A stretch of 64,000 nt of DNA from contig CM049307.1 of NCBI GenBank assembly GCA_026874595.1, positions 74,006,643 through 74,070,642 of the forward strand. Reading direction: 5' to 3'. A program made the translations under genes and the position numbers. This document shows, one piece after another, positions 13,623-25,730 of this stretch (positions are counted from its first letter, which is position 1; the number at the start of each line of letters is the position of its first letter). The notes beneath the pieces are model-generated. The model was given only the letters and a program-made list of their open reading frames with translations. It did not search any database and was not told where the DNA came from. Origin of the DNA: Sipunculus nudus (lineage: Eukaryota > Annelida > Sipuncula > Golfingiida > Sipunculidae).

Positions 13623-14599
13623 GCTCGTTGAATGTTAATCGCGTGGGTTGTGCGGTTGCAGGGGATGGTCTTCCAGAAACAACAAATGTAAAACATACCT
13701 CTATCATTCACTATTCAGTTGCTTGGAAAACAATCACGTATTAAATGCAAATCTAAAATGTAGTCTTCTGAAAGGTCACGGACATAATTAACTCATACCA
13801 GACAATGGTAGTATGTCAGTATTAAATGTGGCGGAGCGGATTTAACAACCGTATGCCGGATACATGGCTCATTGAGCCACCCGCCCGGATGTATAAATCA
13901 GTTTTTGCGGAACAGGAAACCGTTGGCGTTCACGGAGTATGATATATAAGACCTAAAGGGGCACTTCACTGTATGTAGCGTTTGGCCGGACGAATTCAGT
14001 GTTGTTATCATTGCACACAGGGGTGTGTGGAAGACACGCGCGGCCTAGAAATCATCTTAAATACCCATAACGCTGACAGATATAAATGGGACTTGCCGGA
14101 TCATTTTTCTAAAAGCCAAACCATACCTTACAGATCAATACCTTTTTCACTCTATGGAAATAATTTTCCATGGTGAGAGACTTCCAGGTAAGGGACCATT
14201 GCCCTGATAGATATGTTTGAGTATGCTTTTCTCAGCTGAATAGCTCATGTGTTTTTTTTAGGTAAGTTTGTCTCTAAGGTTCTCATTTTGTTCAGTTTGT
14301 TCAGTTGATATTCTGGTTTATGTATGTATAAAGGAATCAGAGATTACAAGAGTTATACCGTGTGTAAGAATTTCATGATCAATTATAGGCACAGGTATTG
14401 TTTTATCTATGTACTTATATATCTTTGTCGGGAGAGTCAGGTTTGGTAGAAATAAATAAGAGAAGGAGGAGCTGGGAGGGGAGATGTTTTTGCATGAGAG
14501 AAGTAGGCAAAATAAGGAAGAGTTATAGTCATAAAAGAAACAAGGGGAGTAATACAGAAAGTGAACGACAGAGGAACGGAAAATACCGAGACAGACAAA

Positions 14600-14608
14600 C
14601 ACACACAC

Positions 14609-14649
<41 letters not shown>
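14600..14649. repeat. Compound (AC)n-(GA)n microsatellite
   Basis: A short AC run is followed by about 19 GA units. The 84-120 codon frames crossing it on both strands are low-complexity shadows. Confidence 0.95.
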
Positions 14650-14652
<3 letters not shown>

Positions 14653-14746
14653 TCCAGCATTTAAGTGAAGAATTGTGCAAAAAAATGAAAGAAGCATGAA
14701 ACTTGGCATAATAGTTGTCCAGACGATACTCAATATTTTCAGATAT

Positions 14747-14880
14747 GGAGCCAAGCGGAATTCACCCTATCTTGGTATTCTAGGACAAATATAACCGAAT
14801 TTATTGATATTTTATAATTCGGCGGCAATCTTGTCGCCATTTGGATTTTGATTAACATAGGGTGAATTTCGCTTAGCCTT
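14747..14880. mobile_element. Small MITE-like inverted-repeat element
   Basis: The arms at 14753-14770 and 14857-14874 match as inverted repeats at 17 of 18 positions (AAGCGGAATTCACCCTAT against AAGCGAAATTCACCCTAT) and extend weakly outward. The interior contains a second inverted pair (CCGAAT...ATTCGG) and a GGCG...CGCC hairpin. Total length is about 130 bp with no coding capacity. No target-site duplication is clear. Confidence 0.6.
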
Positions 14881-15055
14881 TATCTGGTGAATGGTGCATA
14901 TCCGAGGCGTGTTCACAAAGCAGTCTGTGACAAAGATTATGTGGGACAACCTTCTTTATGATATAGATTATTGTATAATTACCTGTAACACATGTGACGT
15001 CGGAAACCATCATAATAACTCACGAATGGACGGGAAAAATATAGTCGTAACCTGA

Positions 15056-15056
15056 A

Positions 15057-15088
<32 letters not shown>
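15056..15088. repeat. Compound (AC)n-(AT)n microsatellite
   Basis: An AC run passes directly into an AT run. Confidence 0.93.
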
Positions 15089-15899
15089 TCAGATACAGAG
15101 TCATTACTTAACCATGAAACTGTGTCAACATGGTAATTAACACGCCCGGTTACATTAAATAAAGGGTGGAAACCATCTAGGATTATACTTAATTAAATCT
15201 TGGACTTCCATTCCCCCAAAGTAATTTCCTCCTAAGAGCGTGAGCATTATATTATACTCCGATGAATAAAACAGGGAACACAGTTTCATTTCCAAAGCTC
15301 TAATAACACAGATATAGATCCTGTAACCTCTATATGGTACTTCACTGACAGTTTGAGTGCTATATACACCACACTGACGAGACACTGAAGGCCGGGTGTT
15401 TATTAACGTCAGATACATGAGATGAGATTCCTAATCCTTTTAGGGTCTTAAATGTCTCCATTGATAAGCAAATCATAGAACCAGTTTTTAAGACCTATAA
15501 AATGTTTTGATAACGATTTGATTAACAAATTACATCTTACTTAGGCGATATTCTCTTATATGTGCGAGTGTGTGCCTGAGACTAATCCAATTTAGGTGTG
15601 TACCTATAGTGTTGTAGCGATCGTGCACTAAACACCACCATCGGCATACAATATGACATTTTGAACTTCCTAGCACTGCAACATACGTTTGTCGCACTAA
15701 ACTCTCGTTTACAAACTCTCGTTATCATCTCGCAACCAGAGAAAACGAGAGCACCATGCGTGAATCCTCAATTAAGTAGACTCAGTGCATGTGTTAAGTA
15801 TAAAAAGGTAATGTACACCAAACTTCTTTTTATTTTTCATTCTTGTGGCTCGCGTAATATTCGGTTAAACCAGATAGGTAACGAATCAATGTTTCTTAA

Positions 15900-17000
15900 T
15901 TTGTTAGTTAATTAGATTTATCTCAGACACGACTCTAATTTTAGAACAGGTTAATATAAAAAGTTACCATTAATTGCGGTGACCTTATTTGGTCATTGTT
16001 AAATATCCACTTCACCTCAAAAACATGTTACTCAGGTTTTAATTAACCATTAAAAGTAGCATTTTAATTTACTCATCATCTCCACGCAGTGGGAGGACCA
16101 ATTAACTCATCAATTGCTCATTGGTCGGGCGTCCAGGTATGATTGTTGATTGACATCTGCTTTAGCCCTTGGATTGTTGCCGGTATTTTGCTTATATGAA
16201 GTCCTCCCGTTTAACAGGAAAGAGCAAACTGGTAAACTTATACCCATAGTTCGCCAAAAGTTAAACTTTTTTCCGAGGAAATTAAACAAGGACAGGGAGC
16301 TGAGAAATGGTGCTGACGATTTTAATAAACCCGAAGATCATTTCTGATATAACATGACAGAACCATTTTTCATCACCAGCTCACGCCTTGTCATACACAA
16401 GTGATTTGATTCCACATTGTCAATGACAGCCATGGATTATTCAGATCGAGGCTCCAGTCACGACACTGATTAATCTTCGGGTTCCATCCGTAGTTTCGAA
16501 TGTTTCATCAACTTCATGGAATTTACCATCGCAGAGTTAATTTCAAGAAGCAATTGCTGTCAGGACTGCTTTGTGAGGCATGTATTAAAATCAATTATTT
16601 CTAAATCATTGACTCCGCAGTTTAAATCCAATTTCTGTTTAATTTTGTTTACGTGAGTTGGTAGGAATAGCAGCGCAGATTGGCGGCGTTTTATTTTGAT
16701 ACTCTAACATGTCGATCACTGTTTGGCCGTCAAGCGCAATATGGGCTAAAGAAACCTCGCAAAGTGGTTTACTTCTGCCCATTAGATTTAATTTTATTGC
16801 TAACTGACGCGAAATACCATTCGGAAATTTAATAATCCTCTTTAATCACTAAACCACCGCAAAATCTTATTTAAACAGTTGCATATTGGATTAGGCGTAT
16901 AAATATTTTTTAGCATACTATCATCGGCAGCAGTTGGTATCTGCGGCTTGCAGCCATCTTCGCCGCCTCGTTTTGACTGTTGACTGGATATAATTCGTTT
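15900..17000. promoter_or_regulatory. Candidate cis-regulatory block (speculative)
   Basis: This non-coding stretch lacks microsatellites and is dense in core sites: CCAATTAA, CATCAATTG, TTTAATTAACC, TTGTTTAC (forkhead-like), CCATTAG and ATCAATTA, with an inverted CCAAT/ATTGG pair near 16100-16125. The site density resembles developmental enhancers in invertebrate gene deserts. AT-rich composition alone can also produce such words. Cross-species conservation would decide. Confidence 0.2.
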
Positions 17001-17439
17001 GTAGATGTTTACAAAAGAAAAATATTTCCCCTAGTTGAAGCAAGCTCAGTTATGGAAACTTGCAATGGAATCTTAATACAATGGAGTTGTACACCAGGCA
17101 GCACAGGTCACGCGATATAGGTCCATCTGTAATTATCTAACTCCGCTTATTTTCAATTCTTTTAAGTTATATTCCTGTTTATATGATACTTTCCAGACAT
17201 TTTGTTAGTTACTAATATAGCTTTTTTTTAATTTAACGAATAGTAAATAGGACCAGTTAGGAAATACATGTATGTATTTTAAATATTGTAATTACATGAC
17301 GTCTCTGAGTGAATTTGGTTTTCCAGGTGAAAGTTTTAGGATATAGGTGTGAAGTGGAACCTGTAATTCTAATCAAACCAATGACAGCGTGGTATTACAA
17401 TGTGCATCTAGCCTAATTTTTTAAAAATAAGTCACTCGC

Positions 17440-17484
17440 TCTCGTTGGTCTGATACCACCCGACCTGGCAGCAGACCAACGAGA
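17440..17484. repeat. Perfect 13-bp-arm hairpin
   Basis: TCTCGTTGGTCTG at 17440-17452 is exactly complementary to 17472-17484, with a 19-nt loop. It lies just upstream of a tRNA-like segment. Confidence 0.75.
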
Positions 17485-17579
17485 ACTTGTGTCGCATGTT
17501 TAGACTTTAGGCTGCATGGATGCACAATGCAATATCACGCTCTCAAAGGTCTGCTTACAATTCTCCAATCTGGGACCAA

Positions 17580-17632
17580 CCTGGTGATCGAACCGAGAGA
17601 ACTTTGCTATACAAAGCAGCGGTTACACGAAA
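17580..17632 (-). repeat. tRNA-derived SINE-like segment, family S1
   Basis: Read on the minus strand, it contains GTAACCGCTGCTTTGTATAG followed by a canonical B-box-like GGTTCGATC. CTTT/AAAG can form an anticodon-like stem. The same block recurs at 39336-39382. The A box is degenerate, so this is a relic SINE or tRNA pseudogene rather than a working tRNA gene. Confidence 0.5.
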
Positions 17633-17649
17633 TTGTGTCTCGGTGTGAA

Positions 17650-17690
17650 TTAAGACCACTTTTGACCAGTCCCACAGGTGTCACTGTTTA
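17650..17690 (+). repeat. TAAGACCAC repeat fragment
   Basis: The segment AATTAAGACCACTTTTGACC and the following CAGTCCCACAGGTGT match 44320-44357 (differences include GACC/GGCC). This is a short shared piece of a dispersed repeat whose full extent is unclear. Confidence 0.6.
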
Positions 17691-17712
17691 GCCTGTTACC
17701 TTCATATATAAA

Positions 17713-17724
17713 TAACACACACAT

Positions 17725-17755
<31 letters not shown>
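17713..17755. repeat. Compound (AC)n-(AT)n microsatellite
   Basis: An AC run with one ACAT interruption passes into an AT run. Confidence 0.93.
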
Positions 17756-18836
17756 GTTCCAAGTATGTTTCAGTGCTTGTGATCGATACAGCTAAGGTAG
17801 AGCAGGTTAGCTAAACGTTAAGCACGTCGGAGCATCGAGTTATTACGACAGTAATGGACAACAACAACAAAAAGAAAGAAAAGAAACAGAGCTAGAAAGA
17901 TTATTTGGTATAAATAACCATACATCATAATGTCAAAACAAATGTCGGAGCACAGTTCTTAAGACTTATCAAAAAGCATTTCTTGCCGGATAACAAACAA
18001 CACACAATCTTTAACAAAAACACGATCTTAATCAGCTACAGTTGCATGAGAAATATGATGCAAAGAAAATGACAGCCCATAACAAAAAATAAATCACTGC
18101 AAAAAACAACCAAGCAACCAACGTCAGCATCTGTAGAGAGAAAAAAACACATGTCGCGTTTAATTGCCTTGTCAGCAATATTGTTTACAAAGCAACGGTC
18201 AAGACCGAACACCAGTGGACCCTAAAGAGAAAGTAAATACAATATTCAACTACTTGGGAAATAATTCAATACTCTAACACAATGAAATGTACCTCGGATC
18301 AATGTAAGCTCTGTATGGAAAAGAAATACAGGATATTACATCAAAAAAGCGACAAGTCGGTCATCTTATTGAACAAGCATCTATATATTAATAGCGTAAG
18401 TCGATTTTTGTGATTTTCCGTATCTCCTCTGATACTACCGTACGGTTTGCAATGAATTCTGATATACATATGCTCAGGGTTTGTCCGAAGAGATTCCACC
18501 CACTTTTATTTGCAATATTTGTGTATTACATGCATAATTAATAATTTTAATATTTGCTCCCCCGCGGGCGCCTCTTTTCTTTGTGCCTTCGGGCCTGGTA
18601 TCACAATGGCCACAGTGTTTGATAGCGGGACAGAGTTTTTCTCCGGGGGCCCTATCTGGGCTTTTCTTAAATTTGCGGTGACCGGCCCGAAATAATCCCC
18701 ATTGGTGATCCCTTCTCAAAAGGCAACCTCCGCGCAGCGAAAAGGTCTATTGTGCACAAGGAGATCTCGCGTGAGGAACATGCTCAAAAGGGGGATCTTT
18801 CAAAGAATGAAAATTTTCCGAGCGGTAGTGAATGCA

Positions 18837-19800
18837 GGGTAGTGTGTAAAACCCGAACCCCACGGTCCCCGGACCCCTTAAACCTATTTCCTCATTTTCC
18901 ATTATTTATACCGATAAAAACACCACTATTGATGATGTAAGGACAGAGCAAAGTCCCTAAATGTTAAATGACCGATTCACTGAAAGATTTATAATTACAA
19001 AAATATTTCGATGAAGACGGACCTCATTTACTTGAATTTGCCGACTGTTAAAATTTGATGGATCCCAGTAACAACCGCTAATATTTTTATTCATGACTAA
19101 AAGAGGACAAAACTAGCACTCATGTCACACACTAAATATAATATTTGTTATTTCAAATGAAAATATAATAGTGCGGACACAGTGGGGTAGATTTAATTTG
19201 AACAGTTGAGCGGACCTGAGACTGATATATCAGAGCACTTCCACATAACAACAGGTTTCGTGCTCCGTTCATAACTACCATGCAATTTTAAAGTTGGCAA
19301 TAATATAAATACCGAAAGGAATTGTTGATTACTTGCATTTCAAGCAACTACAGGTTCCAAAATAATGATTTTGTAAATGTTTTAAATTATAATAGTTTTT
19401 AAAACGCTACACAACTGAAATAAATAGCAAATATAAAATTATGAATAAAAACCGAGACAGAATTGTTAAAATACAGATACAAACACAATAATAAATCACA
19501 AATGAGTCTTGGCTAAACGTGATGTCAAATACATGTATGTACTAAAGAAATGGTTAAAAACGAGAAAACGGGGTCCGTGTAATCCGTGAGGTCCGTGCCC
19601 CAGGGTCCGGAAGTGTTTTTTTTATCAAATTTTGTTGCTAAACAGACTATTTTTTTATGTTTTAACCAAACATAATATAAAATATGTCTTTAGATACGAT
19701 TATGCTAAAATATCTGGACAAATTACCATGAGGGTTTAAGAATTACAAATTTTTCTTGGGTTCCGGGATCGGGAGTGGGATCCGGGTTTAACACACTGCC
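18837..19800. mobile_element. hAT-like non-autonomous element inside Helitron unit 1
   Basis: Inverted ends run from GGGTAGTGTGTAAAACCCG on the left to CGGGTTTAACACACTGCC on the right. The flanking 8-bp sequences are TGAATGCA (18829-18836) and TGAACGCA (19801-19808), a 7-of-8 match fitting an aged hAT target duplication. The 964-bp interior is AT-rich with GGTCCG-rich patches near the ends and no transposase frame. The same insertion with the same flanks is in unit 2, so it predates the duplication. Confidence 0.7.
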
Positions 19801-20215
19801 TGAACGCAGTGACTGTCTCACTGGAAAACATTGGCTCAGCTTTCAAACAGAAAGGAGTGCGTGATATTTAAAAATATATACAGCCATTAAATGTAGCACA
19901 TAATATAATGCTACCACGAACTTTTGCGCAGCGGGATTGCCCGACCATGTGAGTGCTCAGTTTTTGTGCGTTATAACCGGAATGCAATTATCGGGATCAT
20001 GTCTCAGCGCTGTACTGTACCACCATGCAAGATAACAGGTTCCTTTACTGGCGGATTCACGGGCGCGGAGGGCAACTTTAAATGGCGATGTTCAGCATAA
20101 TATATATTTTCATATAAAAATGATTTTATTAAACATATCAAATTCTTCGAAAATTCTCCTGCCAACCTCTTGGCTTCAATTGGAGTTTTATGCATAACAC
20201 CATGCATATAACGGA

Positions 20216-20523
20216 TCTATATGTTAATAGCGTAACGCGTTTTGTGCGAATTTACGTCTCCTCTGACGCTACGGTTTGCCGTGATTTTTTGACATACATA
20301 TGCTCCGTGTTTGTCCGAAGACATTCCACCATTCGGACAAGAACTTATTCGTCCAGGTCATTCAGACTCCGACAAGGTTAACTCAGAGACAGAACAATTA
20401 TACCAAATGTCGGATTCAAAGAGACAGTAACATTGTACACCCAAGACAAGGAACTATGACAGACTATTTGAAATCAGAACTAAATGCTCGCCCAGAACCG
20501 TGCGTAGCACGGGTAATTGCTAG
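20216..20523 (+). mobile_element. Mini-Helitron-like inner segment, copy 1
   Basis: A second TC-initiated end (TCTATATGTTAATAGCG) shares the 3' hairpin-CTAG with the enclosing unit, giving a 308-bp element with both termini. It matches 27275-27584 closely. It may be an independent short Helitron whose 3' end is now used by the larger composite. Confidence 0.65.
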
Positions 20524-20750
20524 TCTATATATTAATAGCGTAAGGCGATTTTTGTGATTTTCCGTATCTCCTCTGATACCGCCGTACGGATTGCCGTGAT
20601 TTTGGACATACATATGCTCTGGGTTTGTCCGAAGAGATTCCGCCCCCTTTTATTTGCAATATTTGCGTTTTACCTGCATAATTAATAATTTAAATATTTA
20701 CTCCCCCATGGGCGCCTCTTTTCTTTGTGTCTTTGGGCCCGGTAACACAA

Positions 20751-21109
20751 AGTTTGCTTCTAATTTGCAGCATTTTAAAAAATTATCACGTTCGTACTTC
20801 TCCGATTTTACAATGATGTCATAATCTTATCACAGCACGAAATTGTTTTAGATGTAATCGTTGCTTTTACCGCTGTTAGTACCGTCCCTTTTATTAATTT
20901 TATGATATTATCATTCCTTTGTAATGATTTTACAGTCTCATTATGTCTTTTATATTTCGCATTGTACATGTACTTTTATGTATTTTTATTATCATGTTCC
21001 ATTGTTTATAATTTCTTGTATATCTTGGAAGAGGGCCCTGCTTATAACAGAATTCTTATTCTGGTACAGGCCACCCTTCACAATATTATAATAAATAAAT
21101 AAATAAATG
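20751..21109 (+). mobile_element. LINE 3'-end-like insertion in Helitron unit 2
   Basis: This segment is absent from unit 1, where CACAATGGCC is continuous. It ends in a simple ATAA/AATA tail (about 21088-21107), preceded by GGGCCCTGCTTATAACAG and a small CAGAATTCTTATTCTGG hairpin. This resembles 5'-truncated LINE insertions with a microsatellite tail. No reverse-transcriptase domain is in the fragment and no target duplication is clear. The 66-codon frame at 20902-21102 is low-complexity. Confidence 0.55.
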
Positions 21110-21117
21110 GCCATAGG

Positions 21118-21340
21118 GTGTGTGATGGCGGGACAGAGTTTTACTCCGGGAGCCCTATCTGGGGTTTTCTCACATTTCGTGGTGACCGGCCCGAAATAAT
21201 CCCCATTGGTGATCCCTTCTCAAAAGGCAACCTCCGCGCAGCGAAAAGGTCTATTGTGCACAAGGGAATCTCGCGTGAGGAGAATGCTCAAAAGGGGGCT
21301 TTTTTAAAGAATGAAAATTTTCCAAACGGTAGTGAATGCA
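21118..21340 (+). pseudogene. Possible captured gene fragment inside the Helitron units
   Basis: In unit 2 a frame stays open from MCDGGTEFYSGSPIW to NFPNGSECR, about 75 residues, before entering the hAT-like insertion. In unit 1 (18607-18836) the homologous stretch starts VFDSGTEFFSGGPIW but a one-base indel in the phenylalanine-rich part brings a stop, so the frame is broken. Helitrons are known to capture host gene fragments, which makes that a reasonable reading. I do not recognise the protein, and it could be non-coding Helitron sequence open by chance. Confidence 0.25.
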
Positions 21341-22268
21341 GGGTAGTGTGTAAAACCCGAACCCCACGGTCCCCGGACCCCTTAAACCTATTTCCTCATT
21401 TTCCATTATTTATACCGATAAAAACACCACTATTGTTGATGTAAGAACAGAGCAAAGTCCCTAAATGTTGCATGCACATTTGTAAATGACCGATTCATTG
21501 AGAGATTTATAATTACAAAAATATTTCGATTTTGACGGACTCCAGTATTATGACTAAAAGAGGAAAAAAAGTAGCACTCATGTCACACACTAAATATAAT
21601 ATTTGTTATTTCAAATGAAAATATAATAGTGCTGACGCAGTGGGGGAGATTTAATTGAAGTGCACTAACAGTTGAGCGGACCTGAGACTGATATATCAGA
21701 GCACTTCCACATAACAACAGTTTTCGTGCTCCGTTCATAACAATATATGCAATTTAAAGTTGGCAATAATATAAATACCGAAAGGAACTGTTGATTACTT
21801 GCAATTCAAGCAACTACAGGTTAAAAAAAAAAATGATTTTTTAAATGTTTTTAATTATTATACTTTTTAAAACGCTACACAAATGAAATAAATAGCAAAT
21901 ATAAAATTATGAATAAAAACTGAGACAGAAATTTAAAAATACAGATACAAACACAATAATAAATTACAAGGGTGTTATGGCTAAACGTGATGTGAAATAC
22001 ATGTATGTACTAAAGAAATGGTTAAAAACGAGAAAACGGGGTCCGTGTAATCCGTGAGGTCCGTGCGCCAGGGTCCGTAAGTGTTTTTTTTTATCAAATT
22101 TTGTTGCAAAACAGACTATTTTTTATGTTTTAACCAAACATGATATAAAATATGTCTTTAGATAAGATTATGCTAAAATATCTGGACAAATTACCATGAG
22201 AGTTTAAGAATTACAAATTTTTCTTGGGGCCCAGGATCCGGAGTGGGATCCGGGTTTAACACACTGCC
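21341..22268. mobile_element. hAT-like element inside Helitron unit 2
   Basis: This is the same insertion as 18837-19800: identical left flank TGAATGCA (21333-21340) and right flank TGAACGCA (22269-22276), with the same ends. It is 928 bp, shorter mainly through a deletion of about 60 bp near 21545. Confidence 0.7.
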
Positions 22269-22360
22269 TGAACGCAGTGACTGTCTCACTGGAAAACATT
22301 GGCTCAGCTTTCAAACAGAAAGGAGTGCGTGATATTTAAAAATATATACAGCAATAAATA

Positions 22361-23547
22361 GTAGGTGGGTTAAGTGACTTTTGACTTCATTTCATGATGC
22401 AAAGGTCCCCTTTGGCACAAAAGTACCTTAGGGTCATAGGAATAAATTTATCTAAAGACACAAGTTAGATCTCCCTTAGTATGTGAAATATATGCAAATT
22501 ATTAAAAATGGCCGCCGAAAATACTCCAAACCCTATATGCTTGCTGCTGTTACAGCTATAATGACAAATGTTGTGTCAAAATATACATTTTATTGGTCAA
22601 GGAATCCAATGAAATAGGTTTCCAGATTGAGAAAACAATAGTTTTCTCCTTAACATGAAATTCTGGGGTAAAATGGGCACATTTCATAAAATATCAATGA
22701 TTTTCTTCCATCATGGTAACCTGAGACACTTGAGACATCTATGTCCTTGGCATTTGGGAGGTATTAAACAGTTGTGAATAGACCATGAAGACGCGTCTAA
22801 CTGAACACAATCCTCAGTCGACATACATAGAGCATGAAACCACAGGAAATTTAAAGCATTAACTAGAGAATTACTGGTACGTGGCACTTACTTAATCTGA
22901 GTTTAGGCAGTACAGCAAGACCATGGTATTACAAGGACAGATATACAGTTTTTTTTCTTTTTTTTTTAAGAATCACCCAATGAAATACCCACATTCTTGC
23001 TCTATCACCCGATCAAATACCCACACACGATGCTCTATTACTAGCAAATATACATAAGGCCTTGGTTGTGGTTTTTCCGCATGTACTGTTATTTCATTTA
23101 TATACATTATCTGGGTAATACGGCATAAACTGACCCTTCTGGACCACACAGCATGCATGGGATTTACTTGGGAAAAGCAGAGTACCAGTACACACAGGAA
23201 TGGGAAGACATTCCTGTAACAAAACTCAATAATGTTGCCAACTGTAGTTTCTTCCCAGTATCAACATTTTGATTCAACAGTCAACAGAATGTTTTGTTTG
23301 AGACACATATTATCTATCCCATGATGGTCAACCCTTAATAGTTGATCAATAACAAAAGCACAAAAGCCATCAGTCATTGACACTCTTGGTTTTTATGCTT
23401 CTCCAGTTAGTTATTGGGTTTTATAGGGAAATACACGTATCCTGAAAGTTGTGTTCGTATTTCTATTTTTACAAGTAACGTCAGGTAACTGAAGGAATTA
23501 GATATGTTATGTATTATTGTGGATGAAATGATTATTGAAGTAATGAA
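22361..23547. repeat. Left terminal inverted repeat of the long-TIR transposon
   Basis: Pairs with 25731-26921 in reverse complement, with scattered substitutions and small indels. It includes a poly-T tract at about 22950-22969 matched by poly-A near 26310. Confidence 0.8.
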
Positions 23548-24079
23548 GTAAAAGTATTCATCCTACCTTGAAATTGTGGGGAAAGTATGCAAATTTCAAT
23601 AAATTTTAGTATCATCATGAAAACTTTTAATATCTTTGATTGGTTTTTTATTATATTCCTTTATAAGTTCTTGTTTATTATCCTTATATAGACGGGAGCA
23701 TTTAATACCAGTGTATATGTACCCGATGTGTGCGATTCACTGCATACAGAGCATAAAACCACAACAAAGTGATAAACATATTTGTATTACGTGGAGAAAT
23801 AATTAAGCTGCATGCTATTCGAATAATATATAATTATGCTTATGATCAGATATAATTTAATTGAACGTAAGAACACACTTCCATAGTCGTGCTTCCGTAA
23901 GTTTTCAAATTTACTGCCATGTTCTGGAATACAATATCTCTTTAATACCCCTTAAACCATACGTTTTGCACGGCTTACATAGGTTTCACTCTGTCACAGA
24001 CGGAGTAAACAGAGGTATTGGCAGCTGTACAAAGTAGACATGAGAATTTCTTTATTGCCAATAAAAGATTATCGTTTGC

Positions 24080-24394
24080 TTGTGCTTCAATGTACAACTT
24101 TCAGGTCTTGTGCGATATAATCATCACATAATCTATTTAAGATGTGCATTTGATAAAAATGGAAGCACCTATTTCCCAGAATCTAGCATTCTGGATAGTG
24201 AAGTCCATTGCACGAATCACATTAGTCAAAGTTACCTATGCCCAGAAAGTCAGTACTATACTATCAGAGTTGTCACAGGACAGTCACAAATTGATAAACT
24301 TGGCCAAATATTGCTTATTTACAGATCTAGTCAAACTGCATTTGAGAATGTGTGTATACTTCTGAAGCCAAATCCTCAAACATCTATCTTTTAG
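24080..24394 (+). CDS. Unrecognised ORF in the long-TIR transposon interior
   Basis: A 104-residue open frame in the interior between the two inverted repeats. A separate frame (about 24352-24600) follows and overlaps its 3' end. The peptide has no recognisable DDE, zinc-finger or other transposase motif and is not hydrophobic. The annotated start codon is not a clear ATG in good context. It may be a remnant of the element's transposase gene or chance. The location inside the element is the only support. Confidence 0.15.
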   Translation: MCFNVQLSGLVRYNHHIIYLRCAFDKNGSTYFPESSILDSEVHCTNHISQSYLCPESQYYTIRVVTGQSQIDKLGQILLIYRSSQTAFENVCILLKPNPQTSIF

Positions 24395-24810
24395 ATTGGA
24401 GTGATTCCTGGACTTTGGTGTTTATTAATATTTATAATGAACTTAATAGCCGCCTGATAGCCGTTGAAATTCTAACGAGTAAGCACAACATGTATTACAA
24501 TAAATGTGACCTGGTATGGCCCTACTTGCCAAATTCATCTGCAGAATATCGGCAGGTGACCCTGAAAAACTTAGGAGCATTGCACTTCAATTCAAACTAA
24601 TGAAATGTGTGCATAGGAATTATCACATGGTGGTACCACAGCATAAATAAAGAAAACCTATATCTTGCTTCATAGGTTAAATAAAATGTCCAGTACTGTT
24701 TATGTTATAGGCCCTTCGAATTTTTCAGTGACATTTGTGGCGTGTCTTGCTGACGTCAAAGCAGTTTGAGCCCCCTTTTCAGGTTAGCTTTGACCAACTG
24801 TAAAAGTATA

Positions 24811-25147
24811 AGGCCAAAAAAAATTTAAAGGTATGGTTCTCAGGCACCGCCCGCATCAATTTTAAACCCCCGCATCAAAACTTTTTATTTTGATTTTCAA
24901 TAAAAACTTTCCAATTTTGAGCTGCTGTCGCTCCGAAATTTCTTTCAAGAAGATAAAACCGTACAATTTCCTTTGTTTTGTAGTGTTTTTACTTATTTAG
25001 CAAAATAAAACTGCTATTTTCATGCTTTTCCCTTATCATTTGACATTTTTATCGAAACATACCAAAAAATTTAAAATAAAAAAAAGCGCCCGCCCGCATT
25101 GATTTCTGAAAAAAAGTGCCTGAGAACCATACCTTTTTTATTTTGGA
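24811..25147. mobile_element. MITE with ~36-bp TIRs, copy 1
   Basis: The ends AGGCCAAAAAAAATTTAAAG...GGTATGGTTCTCAGGCAC and their reverse complement at 25110-25147 bound a 337-bp AT-rich non-coding element. The whole sequence recurs at 51788-52127 in opposite orientation. It is nested in the long-TIR transposon. Confidence 0.8.
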
Positions 25148-25302
25148 CACCAGGAACATATGTGGACCAAGAGGTGACTGGATCCTCAGGGAGTACATGT
25201 GAGATCCTTTTGCCCAAAGATTATAGCTGATTTTAGGCAAAGGAAAGAAATGTCTTTGGACGCAATGTTTAAATTAAGAGCTAATCACTGAGAACATGGA
25301 AC

Positions 25303-25440
25303 ATAGGAGTCGAGTGGTAATAGACTTTGATCTCTGTGCTGGCTATACCCAGTTTCAATTCCCGGGAAAGCTATGAGAATAGATGACAGTGACCCTTTCC
25401 AGGTCAGTAGTTTCTCTGGGTCCATGTAAAGTGATAAAGT
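25303..25440 (+). repeat. tRNA-derived SINE-like sequence
   Basis: GAGTCGAGTGGTAATAGAC resembles a polymerase III A box, and CCAGTTTCAATTCCCGG about 40 bp later resembles a B box. The spacing and order fit a tRNA-derived SINE head. The downstream body is CCAGGTCAGTAGTTTCTCTG-like. No A-rich tail or flanking duplication is obvious. Confidence 0.55.
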
Positions 25441-25730
25441 TACAATTTATCAAATTTTAAACTTTATTGAATTACATTTAGACATTACATTCAACACTTT
25501 CTGCTTTTTCTGTTATGACTAGTGTAAAAGGTTATATAGCACGGAAGTGAGAGGTAAAGCCTGTTAGGCGGACTTGGCATCTCGCCTTCTTGCTGTGCTT
25601 ATACTTCGGTTGCAAGTTTATTATTGCATCATTAACATGCTGATGATCGGTGGCATTATTGCAGTTTTTGTGAACAATACTGGATTTATTGATATAACCT
25701 GCACCACATCCTGAACAATCAGCACTGCCA

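Larger units (their letters stand above)
18380..20523 (+). mobile_element. Non-autonomous Helitron-like unit 1
   Basis: The unit starts with TCTATATATTAATAGCGTAA, whose first bases TC match the conserved Helitron 5' end. It ends with a 6-bp-stem hairpin CCGTGCGTAGCACGG (20498-20512), seven bases, then CTAG, the classic Helitron 3' structure. The base before it is A, as expected for insertion between A and T. The unit is 2144 bp and has no Rep/helicase ORF. It holds a hAT-like insertion (18837-19800) and, at 20216, a second internal 5'-end-like sequence. The next unit begins directly after CTAG. Confidence 0.8.

Noticed and set aside
14318-14754. Three overlapping frames of 84-120 codons
   Set aside because: All overlap the AC/GA microsatellite and contradict each other on both strands.
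20010-20100. THAP-like peptide start MSQRCTVPPCK in the Helitron unit
   Set aside because: The start codon is lost in the second copy, the frame ends after about 33 codons and the rest of a THAP domain is absent.
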